64,000 bases of DNA, taken from Mycolicibacterium austroafricanum (lineage in GTDB: Bacteria; Actinomycetota; Actinomycetes; Mycobacteriales; Mycobacteriaceae). Position 1 is the first letter of the stretch; each line of letters opens with the position of its first letter. Both the position numbers and the translations under genes were made by a program. The stretch spans positions 730,018 through 794,017 of the forward strand of contig NZ_HG964450.1 in the NCBI RefSeq assembly GCF_000612725.1. Direction: 5' to 3'. Under the pieces are notes generated by a model, which saw nothing but the letters and a program-made list of their open reading frames with translations, ran no database searches and was not told where the DNA came from. Below are positions 42,944 to 53,280 of this stretch, piece after piece.

Positions 42944-44401
42944 TCAGAATCCGTTCAGCGCCCAGGCGAAAAGCCCCACAAGGTAGGCCATCACCGGGAT
43001 CACCGACGCATCCACCGCGGCGGCGGCGAAGCCGAGCAGGCGGCGCATCGGCAGCGAGTAGGTCTGCGGCTCGGCGATACGCGGGTTCAACGCCGCGACC
43101 ACCCAGGCGGCGGCGAGGACGGCGAACGCGCCCAGCGTCCACCACGCGGCATCGTAGCGGCCGGTCACCGCGAAGATGCCCAGCAGCACCGCCGACATCA
43201 GGAACGGCTGGGCAAGCAGCCACGCCTTGCAGGAGGCGGAATCCCAGACGCGGGCGCGCAGCACCGCACCGAGTGCGGTGGCTCCCACCAGGAGCCAGGC
43301 CCACGGGGACGCGCTGCCGTCACCGCCGACACCGGGCCAGACCGCGAACACCGAACCGGTCACGCCGAGCAGCACACCGGCGGCGATGAACCCGGTCTGG
43401 TGCGCGTCACTCGCACGGATACGCCGCGGCAGGTCTTCGAGCACCCTCAGTGGGGGCGCCGACGGGGTCGGGTCACCCGGCGCGGGGATCACCGGTACCG
43501 GCAGCCTGGCACACATCGCGGACAACTGGGCGGCCTGCACCGTGACGACCAGCCCCGCCAGAATCAGGATGCAGCCGACGTGCACCGGTGTCAGGGTCCA
43601 GACCGACGCGACCGCGCTGACCAGCAGGACACCGAGCGCGGACGCCGCCGCGGCGGTGAACAGTGCGATGGCCCGTTCGCCGACGGTGATGCTGATGACC
43701 GACCAGGCCGCCACGCCCGCAGCGCCCAGCACGATGTTGGAGGCGCCGAAATCGCCGGGGACGGCGAGGGTGAACGCCGCGGCCACCGAAGGCAACGCGG
43801 CGGCGGCCAGCGCCGTGGCCAGGCGCGGCGAGCTGGCACGGGCCAACAGCGCCCCCAGCACCGCGCCGATGGCCACGGCGCTGACGGCGAACAGGCCGAT
43901 CAGTGAATCGGTGAACACCCGGTGTGCGACCGCGAGCGCAGTGGCCACCACGATGAGACCGATCACCGCCGCGGTGGCCCCGCTCCGAATGTTCGCCACG
44001 CCCCAAGGCTTTTCGCGCGAGGCCGAGAAGATCATCGCGGCGTCGGCGATGTCCTCGACGATGCGGGGTGCCGGCGGGCCCGCCGGCACCGGCTGCAGCG
44101 CCAGAAGATCGCCGTCGACGACGCCGACCGTGTTCAGGGTGGCGTCCAGGCTGAACGGCGCGCCTCCGATCGGTGCGAGGCTGAGTTGTTCTGCGCCACC
44201 GGCAGAGTCGTCGCTCGGCGCCACGATGCGCTGCACCGCGGGGACGATCTCGCGCAGCGGGAGATCGGCGGGCAGCGCGATCTCGGTGATCCGCCCGGTC
44301 CGGTCCGCGGCGGCCTCGTCACCCACCGCGGCGGTGAGGACGGCGACCCGGACGATCGGCATGACGACGCCTGCGAGGGTGTTGGTGTCTAGCGGTGGCA
44401 T
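42944..44401 (-). CDS. eccD3: ESX-3 membrane channel component EccD3
   Basis: 485 residues from ATG 44401 (MPPLDTNTLAGVVMPIVRVA); the frame extends upstream but that part is a shadow of espG3. N-terminal ubiquitin-like domain (~14-100, ending VVDGDLLALQPVPAG) followed by about eleven membrane helices. EccD dimers line the ESX membrane complex. It overlaps the espG3 stop by 13 bases. Confidence 0.93.
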   Translation of the reverse strand: MPPLDTNTLAGVVMPIVRVAVLTAAVGDEAAADRTGRITEIALPADLPLREIVPAVQRIVAPSDDSAGGAEQLSLAPIGGAPFSLDATLNTVGVVDGDLLALQPVPAGPPAPRIVEDIADAAMIFSASREKPWGVANIRSGATAAVIGLIVVATALAVAHRVFTDSLIGLFAVSAVAIGAVLGALLARASSPRLATALAAAALPSVAAAFTLAVPGDFGASNIVLGAAGVAAWSVISITVGERAIALFTAAAASALGVLLVSAVASVWTLTPVHVGCILILAGLVVTVQAAQLSAMCARLPVPVIPAPGDPTPSAPPLRVLEDLPRRIRASDAHQTGFIAAGVLLGVTGSVFAVWPGVGGDGSASPWAWLLVGATALGAVLRARVWDSASCKAWLLAQPFLMSAVLLGIFAVTGRYDAAWWTLGAFAVLAAAWVVAALNPRIAEPQTYSLPMRRLLGFAAAAVDASVIPVMAYLVGLFAWALNGF

Positions 44402-45249
44402 ATCTCTTCTCTCTGGCTTCTGCTGTCGAAGTCTCTGGTGACGGGCTGGTCCGGGAACCACGGTCCGTCGGGAAGTGCGGCGGTCAATCGCTCGACAGCG
44501 GTTGCCACGGCGATCGGGTCCCCGGGTGCGAACGTCGAGATCCATTCCCCGTCAGGGGCTCTGGTCGGGCTCACCAGCACGCGCCCCGCCGTGGTGTCCA
44601 CGATGCTCACCCCGACGTCGGTGCTCACGCGATGTCCGTCGCGGTGCCGGCCGGCCACGATCTCGACGTAGTTGCGCGCCTCCTCGAACGCGGCCACCAC
44701 CACAGGGCGCGCGGACGGGGGGACACCGAGATAGTCGAGCAGGTCCCGGACCGAGGCACCTCGGCGGATCTGGTCGTCGGCCTTCGCGCCGACCCGGGCG
44801 GGCAGCGAGAACTCCGCGAAGCGCGCGGGCGAGCGTCCCGACAGACCGACCGTCAGCACCGGCACCAACGCCTGCGGATGGTCGATCTGCATCTCGGTGA
44901 GGGTGATCAGTCCGCCGCTGCGCAGCGCCACGACCGTCCGCGAGGCGCCACGGGCGATGACGCCGCGCAACATCGCACCGCGTGCCCCGACGAACCGGAG
45001 CTCCAGCCACTGCGTGGGCCGGCACACCAGCCGGATCCACCGTGCCACCGCGGCATCCACCGCCCGGTCGGCGTTCATGACGCCCATCCGGGTCAGCCGT
45101 TCGGCCTGTTCGCTCTCGAACTGCGCCCGCTGCGAGTGGTCGCTGTACGGCGGGGTGATCGCCAGCACCCATGGAAACGTCCCTGCACCGAGGGTGTCGG
45201 CGAGAAACCAGGCGGCCTCGGCGGTCAGCTCGACGGCATCAGCGTGCAC
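44389..45249 (-). CDS. espG3: ESX-3 PE/PPE chaperone EspG3
   Basis: 286 residues, GTG 45249. Begins VELTAEAAWFLADTLGAGTF, and contains RWIRLVCRPTQWLELRFV and RSGGLITLTEMQIDHPQAL. EspG binds the tip of the PPE protein of its own system in the cytosol and keeps PE-PPE pairs soluble. Nine bases separate it from esxH. No unusual feature. Confidence 0.93.
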   Translation of the reverse strand: MHADAVELTAEAAWFLADTLGAGTFPWVLAITPPYSDHSQRAQFESEQAERLTRMGVMNADRAVDAAVARWIRLVCRPTQWLELRFVGARGAMLRGVIARGASRTVVALRSGGLITLTEMQIDHPQALVPVLTVGLSGRSPARFAEFSLPARVGAKADDQIRRGASVRDLLDYLGVPPSARPVVVAAFEEARNYVEIVAGRHRDGHRVSTDVGVSIVDTTAGRVLVSPTRAPDGEWISTFAPGDPIAVATAVERLTAALPDGPWFPDQPVTRDFDSRSQREEICHR

Positions 45250-45258
45250 GGGTACCGA

Positions 45259-45546
45259 TCAGCCCCACTTGGCGCCTTCGGCCTGATCGCGTGCGGCCAT
45301 CGACGTGGTGTTCATCTCGTGGGTGCCGGCCATCGCACGGTAGGCCCGAACGAGTTCCTCCATGGCGCCGTTCCACTGCGCCTGCCAGGCCTGGTAGGTC
45401 AGGCCGGTGTCGCCCTGCCAGGCACTCTGCAGGGCGGTTTGCTCGGCGGCGATGTCGGCGCCGACGGCATGCAGCGCTCCGGCATAGCTGTTCATCTCGC
45501 CGGCGTGCGCGAGCATCGCCGGGTAGTTGTACATGATCTGGGACAT
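45259..45546 (-). CDS. esxH: WXG100 protein EsxH
   Basis: 95 residues ([20 protein letters not shown]), ATG 45546. WxG turn in [10 protein letters not shown]; helical hairpin length as usual. It pairs with EsxG and is secreted by ESX-3 for siderophore-iron use. Of the residues reported to bind zinc in the M. tuberculosis complex (His14, His70, His76, Glu77), His14, His76 and Glu77 are here, but position 70 is Arg ([10 protein letters not shown]). Confidence 0.96.
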   Translation of the reverse strand: MSQIMYNYPAMLAHAGEMNSYAGALHAVGADIAAEQTALQSAWQGDTGLTYQAWQAQWNGAMEELVRAYRAMAGTHEMNTTSMAARDQAEGAKWG

Positions 45547-45578
45547 CGTGGTCTCTTTTCGGTGAGGTGTCGGCCGGA

Positions 45579-45872
45579 TCAGATGACGGTGTAATTGCTT
45601 GCCGCGGAGGCATCTTCGGCGACGTAGGAGGCCGCCGCATCGCCGATGTTGGCCTGTGCCAGGTCGAGCAGCGCGTTGATCTTCGCCGAGGCCTCCACGA
45701 AGCGCGCGTGCGCAGCCTGGAACGCGGCCGACGACTCTCCCATGTGGAACGCCTGCGCCGACTGCGCCGCCTGCTCGGCCTGTGCGATCGTGCTGCGCAT
45801 CAGGCCGGCCTTCGCACCGAATGCCGCCTCGGAGGCGACCAGTTGCGGAATGTGAGCGTCCAGCATGCTCAT
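45579..45872 (-). CDS. esxG: WXG100-family partner EsxG
   Basis: 97 residues, ATG 45872 overlapping the PPE stop by 4 bases. Begins [20 protein letters not shown]; as in other EsxG proteins the turn is not a full WxG ([10 protein letters not shown]). The C-terminal export signal YxxxD is present (YVAED). It forms the 1:1 dimer with EsxH. Confidence 0.95.
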   Translation of the reverse strand: MSMLDAHIPQLVASEAAFGAKAGLMRSTIAQAEQAAQSAQAFHMGESSAAFQAAHARFVEASAKINALLDLAQANIGDAAASYVAEDASAASNYTVI

Positions 45873-47443
45873 GGTTGTTCCTTTCCATCGTGGTGGTTGT
45901 GGCGTTCGTCGGGTTCGGTGTCCGGGTCCCAGGTCCCCGGCAGCATCGGCGCTTTCGGTCCGCCGCCGAACGGGTCGCCCGGCAGCGTGGTCAACCCGCC
46001 GGCCTGTGCGGCGTCCCTGGACACCGTGCCGGCGAAGCCCATGGGGCCGGCACCGCGTCCGGTGGCGGCGATCCGCGGCTCCTGCCGCACCGGTGGTTCG
46101 TCGTCGGGCTCGGGCTCGTAGTCGGCGTACGCGTCGGCGTAGGCGCGACCGGCGATCTCGTCCTTCTGGCGGCGCCTGCGCTTACGCCGCTCCGCCGCCG
46201 AGGCCGCGACGCCCGACGCCGCCGCCGGGATGCCGGAGGCCGGCGCCTTGGCGCTGGTCGAATCACGCACGGTCGGCGAGAAGCCCGTTCCGGGGTCGCG
46301 GCCGGCCACCGCGTAGGGCACGAACGACGCAGTGGCGGCGGCAGGAGCGCCCGGTGCCGGCGCCGTCCCCGTCGCCACCGTGCCCACCGTCGCCGCCGCG
46401 CTGCTCGGTGGTGGGGGCGCCGAGACCGCGATTGCGGGACTCGGCTGGTCGGCGCGGGTGGGCGCCGGCGACGATGCGGCGGGTTCCTCGGCAGGTGCGT
46501 CTTCGGCGGGCGCCGGCAGGTTCTCCAAGAGGTAGGCACCCACCCCGAGCACGATCGCGAGCGTGGTCGCCACCAGCGGCAGGAGCAGAAGTGACGGGTA
46601 CAGGATCGAGGCGCCCACCCACGAAACTGCTTGGTAGGCAACGGCAGCCAGGAACGGGCCCCAAGTGATCAGCGCCTGCGCCGGGTTGGTCAGGAAGTCG
46701 GTGATGAGCTTGATCGTGTTTCCGAGCGGGTCACGCAGGAAGTCGAAGATCGGTTCGAACAGGAACCTGAGCAGTTCACCGTAGGCGCGGATCAGGTCGG
46801 CGATGATGTTGGAAAGATCCAGGGCTGAACCGGCTTCCGCGGCCTGCGCCTGCGCGGCGAAGGCGGTGACGTCAGCTGCTGCCCTGCCGGCTTCCCCCAC
46901 ACCGGGCGCCAGCACAAACGGGGCGGGTGTCGCGGTCGGCGTCGCGGCCAGCGCAGCGCCCGAGACCGCCTGGTAGGTCGCCATGGTGGTGGCCGCCTGG
47001 ATCCACATGCGGACGTAGTCGGCCTCTGTCATCGCGATCGGAATCGTGTTGATGCCGAGGAAGTTCGTGGCCACCAGCACGGCGTGGGTGGTGTGGTTGA
47101 GCGCCAGTTCGGACAGCGTCGGCATCGTCGCCAGCGCCGTCGAGTATGCGGCCGCGGCGGCCTCGTGCTGCGCCGCCGCGGCGGCGCCGGCCGCGCTCTG
47201 CTGCGCGAGCCACGCCAGGTAGGGCGTGTGCGCGGCCACGTACTGTTCCGAGCTCGGGCCCTCCCACGCCCCGGCCTGCACGTCGGCCAGAATCGAGCTG
47301 AGTTCTGCTGCGGCAGCGGCGTACTCGGCGCTCAGCGACTGCCATGTCGCTGCTGCGGCCAGCATCGACCCCGGACCGGGGCCGCTGCTGAGCAGCGCCG
47401 AGTGCACCTCGGGCGGCAGCGCCATCCAGACGGGGGAAGACAT
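45869..47443 (-). CDS. ESX-3 PPE protein (PPE4-like)
   Basis: 524 residues, ATG 47443 ([20 protein letters not shown]). PPE domain ~1-180 with [39 protein letters not shown] and the helix-tip region bound by EspG. After ~230 a hydrophobic stretch ([20 protein letters not shown]) and a long Pro/Ala-rich tail with a basic patch ([14 protein letters not shown]). Four bases from the PE gene; the two products form a dimer. Confidence 0.93.
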   Translation of the reverse strand: MSSPVWMALPPEVHSALLSSGPGPGSMLAAAATWQSLSAEYAAAAAELSSILADVQAGAWEGPSSEQYVAAHTPYLAWLAQQSAAGAAAAAQHEAAAAAYSTALATMPTLSELALNHTTHAVLVATNFLGINTIPIAMTEADYVRMWIQAATTMATYQAVSGAALAATPTATPAPFVLAPGVGEAGRAAADVTAFAAQAQAAEAGSALDLSNIIADLIRAYGELLRFLFEPIFDFLRDPLGNTIKLITDFLTNPAQALITWGPFLAAVAYQAVSWVGASILYPSLLLLPLVATTLAIVLGVGAYLLENLPAPAEDAPAEEPAASSPAPTRADQPSPAIAVSAPPPPSSAAATVGTVATGTAPAPGAPAAATASFVPYAVAGRDPGTGFSPTVRDSTSAKAPASGIPAAASGVAASAAERRKRRRRQKDEIAGRAYADAYADYEPEPDDEPPVRQEPRIAATGRGAGPMGFAGTVSRDAAQAGGLTTLPGDPFGGGPKAPMLPGTWDPDTEPDERHNHHDGKEQP

Positions 47444-47447
47444 GGTG

Positions 47448-47756
47448 TCAGCCCCGGGCGATCAGGTAGGACGAGGCCGCCATCGCGTCACCGCCGGCGT
47501 AGGACGCTGCCGATTCGCCGACACCGATGCCGGACCGGCCCAGCTCCTCGACACCCTGGGCTGCCACGCTCTGGTGTTCGGCGGCCCTGGCGCTGAAGCC
47601 GGTGGCGGCCTGCAGGGACACCGCGTCTGCTGCCGGTGGGAGCACGGCGGTGACCACGGGAGCGGCCGCGGCGTGGGCTGCCGCCATCCGGGCGGTGAGC
47701 GCCTCCACCGCCGCGCCGGCCGCGGTCAGGCCTTCGGGGACTACACGCAGGGTCAT
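47448..47756 (-). CDS. ESX-3 PE protein (PE5-like)
   Basis: 102 residues, ATG 47756 overlapping the eccC3 stop (TGATG). The PE helices run [20 protein letters not shown] to [19 protein letters not shown], ending with YAGGD, the YxxxD export motif. There is no PGRS extension. It is a partner of the adjacent PPE protein and a substrate of ESX-3. Confidence 0.94.
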   Translation of the reverse strand: MTLRVVPEGLTAAGAAVEALTARMAAAHAAAAPVVTAVLPPAADAVSLQAATGFSARAAEHQSVAAQGVEELGRSGIGVGESAASYAGGDAMAASSYLIARG

Positions 47757-50700
47757 CAGCTGTATTCCTTTCCGCTGTGGCCGGATCGGGCGGCCGTGCG
47801 CTCGGCGAGGGGGTTGACGAGCTGGACGAACGTGGGGCTGCCTGAGGAGTTGCGGTCGTCGAGCAGCATCGCCCGTCCGACGGAGAGGCGGGCGAACCGG
47901 TGGCCTCGGATCTTGCCGCCGTCGGCAGGGTTGCCCGACAGCAGGAACGTGGTGGCCTGCAGATCGTTGAGGCGCCGCAGCAGCGGTGCGGTCATCACCG
48001 CGTGCGCCGAGCCGGCCGCGCGGGCGGTGACGATCACGCGCAGACCCAGGTCCGAGGCCTGGGCCAGCAACCCGATCAACGCCGTCCAGGGCCGCTGCCC
48101 GGCGAACGGTCCGCTGATGGCCGGGCCGTCCGGGATCTGGTCGACGTCGTCGATGATCAGGTAGTGCAGGTGGCTGCCCGACCCGTTCGCACCGGCGCGG
48201 AAGTCCCACCGGCTCAGCTCCTGCGGGCTCAGACCCGCAGGCGGACGGCGCTTTTCGAGCAACGCCGACAGCCCGAGCATGGCCGGGGTGATCCGATCGA
48301 TGTTGGGGGTGTACTCGTTGTCCGGGAAGATCGGTTCGTCGACCAGCTGCAGTCGCCGGTCGATCACCGTGAACGCGACCTGGTCGGGGCGCGAGTTCTC
48401 CCGGATCGTCCGGATCAGATGCCGCAGCAAGGTGGTCTTGCCGGTCTTGGCGTCACCGAACACCATCATCAACGGGTTGTCGCCGAAGTCGACGGTGACC
48501 GCGGCCAGGTCCTCTTCGCGCTGTCCGACCACCACCCGCTCCGGTGCGGGGTACAGCGTCGGGAATGCACTCGGCGACAGGTCGGTCGGCAGCAGCCGGA
48601 CCGGCGGCGCGCTCCGGCCGGGATAACGGGCGTTGAGCGCGGGGATGGATTCGGTTGCCGGAGCAGCGAACAGGAAGTGCTCGGCGGCCATGGTGAGGCC
48701 GCGGCCGGGTTGATCCGCGGGCACGCTCTCGGCGGGCCGGCGCAACGCCGCGTCCTTCGAGACCACACGGACATTGCTGTCACGGGGGTCGTGCAGCCGC
48801 AGCTCCAACCGCAGCCCGAGCCCGTCACGCATCGTCAGAGGCACCTCGAGCCAGTTCGGCGTGGTGACGACGACGTGGATGCCGTAGGAAAGCCCGGTGT
48901 TGACGAGCTCGGTGACCCTCGCCAGCAACGGGTTCCGGACGTTGAAGGTGTCGGTGTTGTCCCTGCTGAACGCGTACAGATTGTCGATCAGCAGGAAGAC
49001 CTCACCGTAACCGTCCCGGTACTGGCCGTCGGCAGCGGCGGCGCCGTGTTGTTGACGGGCCCGCAGCAGCTGCTCGAGCTCGCCGAACGTGCGGCGGATC
49101 CGCTCGGGTTCCAGCGGGGAGGCCACGCTGCCGACGTGCGCCAGGTTCTCCAGCGCGCGCAGCTGACCGCCGCCGTAGTCCAGGCAGTAGAAGCTCACGT
49201 CGCCGGGAGCGTGCAACGCCGCCGCGGACAGCACGAAAGTCTGCAGCGCGCTGGACTTCCCGGACTTCGGGCCGCCGTGGATCACCATGTTGGCCGCCGC
49301 CGACGTTGCGTCGAAGATCAGCGGGTCGCGGCGCATCTCGAACGGCCGGTCGATCTCGCCGAGCGGCCAGCGCCACTGCCGCGCACCGACACCGGCGCGC
49401 TCCAGCACGTCGCGCAGCGGGATGGGTTCGTCCAGCGGTGGCAACCACAGCTGGGGCGCCCGGGGTCCGTACTGCGCCAGCTGCTCGCCGATCGTGGTGA
49501 TGAGCTTGCGCGGCGGCAGCACCTCGACGTCGGCGCCGTCGTCGACGATCACCGTGTCCGGCTCCGGGTCCACCCATCCGGCACTGAACAGCTGCGGCTT
49601 CGGGATCGCGTGTACCACGATCGACCTGTCCACCCGGGGCGGCTCGTAGATGCCGTCGACGTAGGTGCTGCGGAACTTGATCGGCAGCGCACCGGGCGCG
49701 GGCACCAGGAAGCCCTCGCCCTTGTGTTCGCGGCCGGACTCGATGTGGTACGCGTCCTCGACACCGATGATCTGCCGGGACACGGCCGGGCTGGCCACCT
49801 TCAGGCCGATGCGGTACGAGGTGTTCTTGTCGATGTCCTTGATCCGGCCGACGTCCAGGGTCTGCGACGCGAACAGGAGGTGGATGCGGAACGAACGACC
49901 CTTGCGCGCAACGTAATCGAACAGGTCGGCGTACTCGGGGTGCTCGGCCAGCATCAGCGTGAACTCGTCGGCCACCACGAACAGGGTGGGCAGCGGCGGA
50001 AGGTCGTGGCCCTCTGCGATCGCGTTCTCGTACTCGGTGACCGAGCTGAACGCACTGTTCTGGATACGGCGGCCCGCCTCCAAGAGCAAATGCTCGCGCC
50101 GGGCCACCTCGCCGCGCAGCGTGTCGGCGAACCGGTCGGCCAGCGAACGCTTTTCGGCCATGTTGGAGATCACGGCGACGACCTGCGGGAAGTTGCGGAA
50201 GATGTCCGCGCCGGCCTCGCCCTTGAAGTCGGCGTAGATCACGATCAGCCGGTCGGCCGGGTGAGTGGTCAACAGCGACAGCAGGATCGCCATCAGCGTC
50301 TGCGACTTGCCCGACCCCGTCATGCCGATCATCAGGCCGTGCGGGCCCATCCCGCCCTCGGCCTCGTCCTTGAGGTCGAAGATCAGCGGTTCACCGGTCG
50401 CGGTGACCCCGATGGGCACCCGCAGTTCGTCGTCGCGGTTGCGGGGCGCCCACAGCGCGGCGACGTCGAGTGCCGACGCGTCCGGGATGCCCAGCAGCGT
50501 GGTGAACGCCGCACCGCCGGCGCTCGCCGACCGGCCGTGATGGGGGTTGGAGTCCCACCGGGCCAACCGCCGCGCGATGTGCCGGGCGTCGTCGGGTGCC
50601 ATCCGGTCGGCGGCGTCGACGAACGGAACCCAGCTTCCGTTCAGCCACCGCTCGATCCGCCGTGCGGCGACGCGCAGGATCGGCCGCTCCGGATCCGGGT

Positions 50701-51751
50701 ACTGGTCGCGGTCGGGCTCTCTGTCGGTCCGGTGGATCACCGTCACGCCCGCCAGACCACGGCCGATGAACTGGCCGGGGTCCGCGTCAGGATCGTCGAG
50801 CACGACGAGCAGGTGTTTGGCGTCGGTGGGACCGTCCCCGGTGAACGGTGCCCGTTCGGCCAGGGCCGGGGCCAACAATGCGTGCAGCGCCGCGGGTTCG
50901 GTGGCCAGGTAGCGGGCGGGGCCGACCCCGTCGTTCTGCCCGGGTACGTCGGTGTGCGGCAACCACTTCAGCCACGACCACGCGTCGGATTCCAGACGCG
51001 TGCCGGCGAAGGCGACACCGAGCACCGACGGGTCGTGCCACGTCACCGCCTGGGCGATCCATGCCCGCAGCGCGCCGGCGACCTCGGCTCGGTCACCGAT
51101 CACGGTGATGCGCGCGACCTTGGTCAGGTCGACACCGGCGGGGGCGTCGTGGATGGTGCGCTGGGTGTCGAGCAGGCTGCGCAAGGTGCTGTGCGACACC
51201 GGTTCCAGGTCGATCTCGTCGGCCGTGTCCTTGACGCGCAGCGCGGTGGCCAGTGGCTGGTCGTGCAGGCCGGCGCGCAGCACCAGGAAGTCGGGGTCGT
51301 GCGGATCGCGTTCCCACTGCCGCCGGGTGCCCGGGATGCTGACCAAGGCGGCCGGTTCGGGGTGCGACCACTGCAGCGCGGCGCGCTGCTGGTCGGCGTA
51401 CGCGCGCACGTTGTCACGCACGACCGACAGGTAGCGCAGGTAGTCGGCGCGCTCGGCGTCGACCTCCTCGGTGCGCATCTTGTTGTCGGTGCCCCGGTAC
51501 AGCGCCGTCGCGGCGAGCAGTAGGACGAACGGGAAGAACAGCATGGTCGGTGAGATCATCCGCAGCCCGGTCGCGACGAGCGCGACGATCATCCCGACGA
51601 TCAGGATCACGATCAGGTACGGCAGCGCCCGGCGCAGCAGCGACGGCGGGATCACCCGCGGCAACTCCGGGGGCGGCTCGATGGTGATGGTGCCCTTCGG
51701 GACCACCGGCGCGGGCACCCGCTTGCGGTGCTCGAAGATCAGCCTGCTCAT
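47756..51751 (-). CDS. eccC3: ESX-3 FtsK/SpoIIIE-type ATPase EccC3
   Basis: 1331 residues from ATG 51751 ([20 protein letters not shown]); longer frames upstream are a shadow of eccB3. Two N-terminal membrane helices ([36 protein letters not shown]), a stalk, then three nucleotide-binding domains: Walker [11 protein letters not shown] (with FVVADEF), [10 protein letters not shown] (with LLIDN) and [10 protein letters not shown] (with LIIDDVD). The motor that recognises EsxG/H and PE/PPE export signals. It overlaps eccB3 by 4 bases. Confidence 0.96.
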   Translation of the reverse strand: MSRLIFEHRKRVPAPVVPKGTITIEPPPELPRVIPPSLLRRALPYLIVILIVGMIVALVATGLRMISPTMLFFPFVLLLAATALYRGTDNKMRTEEVDAERADYLRYLSVVRDNVRAYADQQRAALQWSHPEPAALVSIPGTRRQWERDPHDPDFLVLRAGLHDQPLATALRVKDTADEIDLEPVSHSTLRSLLDTQRTIHDAPAGVDLTKVARITVIGDRAEVAGALRAWIAQAVTWHDPSVLGVAFAGTRLESDAWSWLKWLPHTDVPGQNDGVGPARYLATEPAALHALLAPALAERAPFTGDGPTDAKHLLVVLDDPDADPGQFIGRGLAGVTVIHRTDREPDRDQYPDPERPILRVAARRIERWLNGSWVPFVDAADRMAPDDARHIARRLARWDSNPHHGRSASAGGAAFTTLLGIPDASALDVAALWAPRNRDDELRVPIGVTATGEPLIFDLKDEAEGGMGPHGLMIGMTGSGKSQTLMAILLSLLTTHPADRLIVIYADFKGEAGADIFRNFPQVVAVISNMAEKRSLADRFADTLRGEVARREHLLLEAGRRIQNSAFSSVTEYENAIAEGHDLPPLPTLFVVADEFTLMLAEHPEYADLFDYVARKGRSFRIHLLFASQTLDVGRIKDIDKNTSYRIGLKVASPAVSRQIIGVEDAYHIESGREHKGEGFLVPAPGALPIKFRSTYVDGIYEPPRVDRSIVVHAIPKPQLFSAGWVDPEPDTVIVDDGADVEVLPPRKLITTIGEQLAQYGPRAPQLWLPPLDEPIPLRDVLERAGVGARQWRWPLGEIDRPFEMRRDPLIFDATSAAANMVIHGGPKSGKSSALQTFVLSAAALHAPGDVSFYCLDYGGGQLRALENLAHVGSVASPLEPERIRRTFGELEQLLRARQQHGAAAADGQYRDGYGEVFLLIDNLYAFSRDNTDTFNVRNPLLARVTELVNTGLSYGIHVVVTTPNWLEVPLTMRDGLGLRLELRLHDPRDSNVRVVSKDAALRRPAESVPADQPGRGLTMAAEHFLFAAPATESIPALNARYPGRSAPPVRLLPTDLSPSAFPTLYPAPERVVVGQREEDLAAVTVDFGDNPLMMVFGDAKTGKTTLLRHLIRTIRENSRPDQVAFTVIDRRLQLVDEPIFPDNEYTPNIDRITPAMLGLSALLEKRRPPAGLSPQELSRWDFRAGANGSGSHLHYLIIDDVDQIPDGPAISGPFAGQRPWTALIGLLAQASDLGLRVIVTARAAGSAHAVMTAPLLRRLNDLQATTFLLSGNPADGGKIRGHRFARLSVGRAMLLDDRNSSGSPTFVQLVNPLAERTAARSGHSGKEYS

Positions 51752-53280
51752 GGTTTCTCCAACGCAGAGGTGGTCTCCAACCGGGCCGGTGCCGGATTGG
51801 GGGCCAGTGAGTCGTGGGCCAGCAGCGCGTCCGTACGCGACAGGGTCGGGCCCACGGCGAATTGGGACAGCACCGACGACGGGATGGGCAGCGGTGCGGT
51901 GGTCAGCCCGAGCGCGGCCACGGTGTCGACGCCGTCGGAGCCGGTGTCGATGCCGTAACGCACGCCGGTGTCGCTGATCCAGAACAGCGAGCCGGCACTG
52001 TCGACGAAGTAGCCGGTGCCGGGCGGAAGCGCGACCCGGTCGGCTGGGCCGCCCGGTGTCCCCGAGCTGACCAGCTCTACGGTGCGCGCGCCATCGGCGA
52101 CCGGCAGCACCGCGCCGGTCCGCAGCGTCAACGAAGCATCCTGTGCACCTTCTGGTTTGGCCCACTGCGCACAGGTCACCGGATCGGCGGCGACGTCGAC
52201 GAGCGTGACCCGGTCCGACGGGTAGGCCGCATTGTCGACGCCGGCGGCCTCCGGGATCCTGGCCACCACATCGGCGTCCAGCCGCGGTGGCTGCGCCAGT
52301 CCGTAGGAGTTCGAGTTGCGCAGGATCGCGGCCACCACCGGCGAGACCGCCTGCAGCCCGTCGGCGAGGACGACGTAGTGCCGGATCGCGTTGTCGGCGT
52401 CGTAGGCGACGACGACGGCGCCGATCGGCAACGGTTCGGGCAGCGGGGCGGCCGACGGCGAACCCGCGCCGGGGATCGCCGGGGTGACCAGCGGCGGCCC
52501 CTCGGGTATCGCGTTGAACAGGCCGACGGAGATCGGTTGCGGCGCTGCGCTATCGACGCCGATACCGAGACCTCCGGTGACGGCGCGGTCGGCGAGGTCG
52601 ATCGGGCTGCGCTTGCCGTCCCACAGCAACCAGGTGCGGCCCCCGTTCTCGGCGAGTACGGCATGGCCGGCGGGCAGCGCGGCGGCCCGCTCACCGCCGT
52701 CGGCGGGCCTTCCGGCGATGACGGTGACGCCGGCGGTCGATCCGGTCGCCGCGTCGCACACCGTCCAGTACGCGTCGCGGGTGGTGTTGGCCACCATGCG
52801 TTCCGGCGCTCCGGGGATGCCGATCAGATTGCCGCGCGGGAACTGGTCGAGTTCGCTGCTCTTGACCATGGCCGGGTTGTCGGGGCGGCCGGCGATCAGG
52901 CGGGCGGAGGTCAGGTTAAGCACCGGGTGCAACTGCTCGCCCAACCGGACGTAGAGCGCCGCGGTGTCCCGGTCGGCGAGGACGGCGTCGGTGCCTGCCG
53001 CGCCCGAGGGGCGGATCAGCGAGAACAGGAAGCAGCCGATCAGCCCGGTGACCAGGATCAGTGCGCCGACGAGCACCGAACGCGACTGCGTGCGCAGCGG
53101 GTCCACCAGCATCCGGGTGTCGTGCAGGGCGACCCCGGATGCGATGCGGCGCATCACGAATCGCCATCCGGTGACCTGGTGGCGAGTCACGAAGCCGCGC
53201 CGGTAGGTGACCCGGTCGGGGTTCCCGTTGGTGGGGGTGCGGGAGGCGAACGAGCGCCGCTCCTCCTCTGGCGCGCTCAC
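51748..53280 (-). CDS. eccB3: ESX-3 membrane component EccB3
   Basis: 510 residues, GTG 53280 overlapping the eccA3 stop (GTGA). Cytosolic N-terminus with [20 protein letters not shown], one membrane helix ([20 protein letters not shown]) and a large periplasmic part built of repeats, with two cysteines ([21 protein letters not shown]) expected to form a disulfide. It forms the periplasmic assembly that MycP caps. Confidence 0.94.
   Translation of the reverse strand: MSAPEEERRSFASRTPTNGNPDRVTYRRGFVTRHQVTGWRFVMRRIASGVALHDTRMLVDPLRTQSRSVLVGALILVTGLIGCFLFSLIRPSGAAGTDAVLADRDTAALYVRLGEQLHPVLNLTSARLIAGRPDNPAMVKSSELDQFPRGNLIGIPGAPERMVANTTRDAYWTVCDAATGSTAGVTVIAGRPADGGERAAALPAGHAVLAENGGRTWLLWDGKRSPIDLADRAVTGGLGIGVDSAAPQPISVGLFNAIPEGPPLVTPAIPGAGSPSAAPLPEPLPIGAVVVAYDADNAIRHYVVLADGLQAVSPVVAAILRNSNSYGLAQPPRLDADVVARIPEAAGVDNAAYPSDRVTLVDVAADPVTCAQWAKPEGAQDASLTLRTGAVLPVADGARTVELVSSGTPGGPADRVALPPGTGYFVDSAGSLFWISDTGVRYGIDTGSDGVDTVAALGLTTAPLPIPSSVLSQFAVGPTLSRTDALLAHDSLAPNPAPARLETTSALEKP

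Noticed and set aside
47900..51523. 1207-residue plus-strand open frame opposite eccC3
   Set aside because: It is the antisense shadow of a well-supported ATPase gene; composition is Arg/Gly/Val rich with no recognisable domain.
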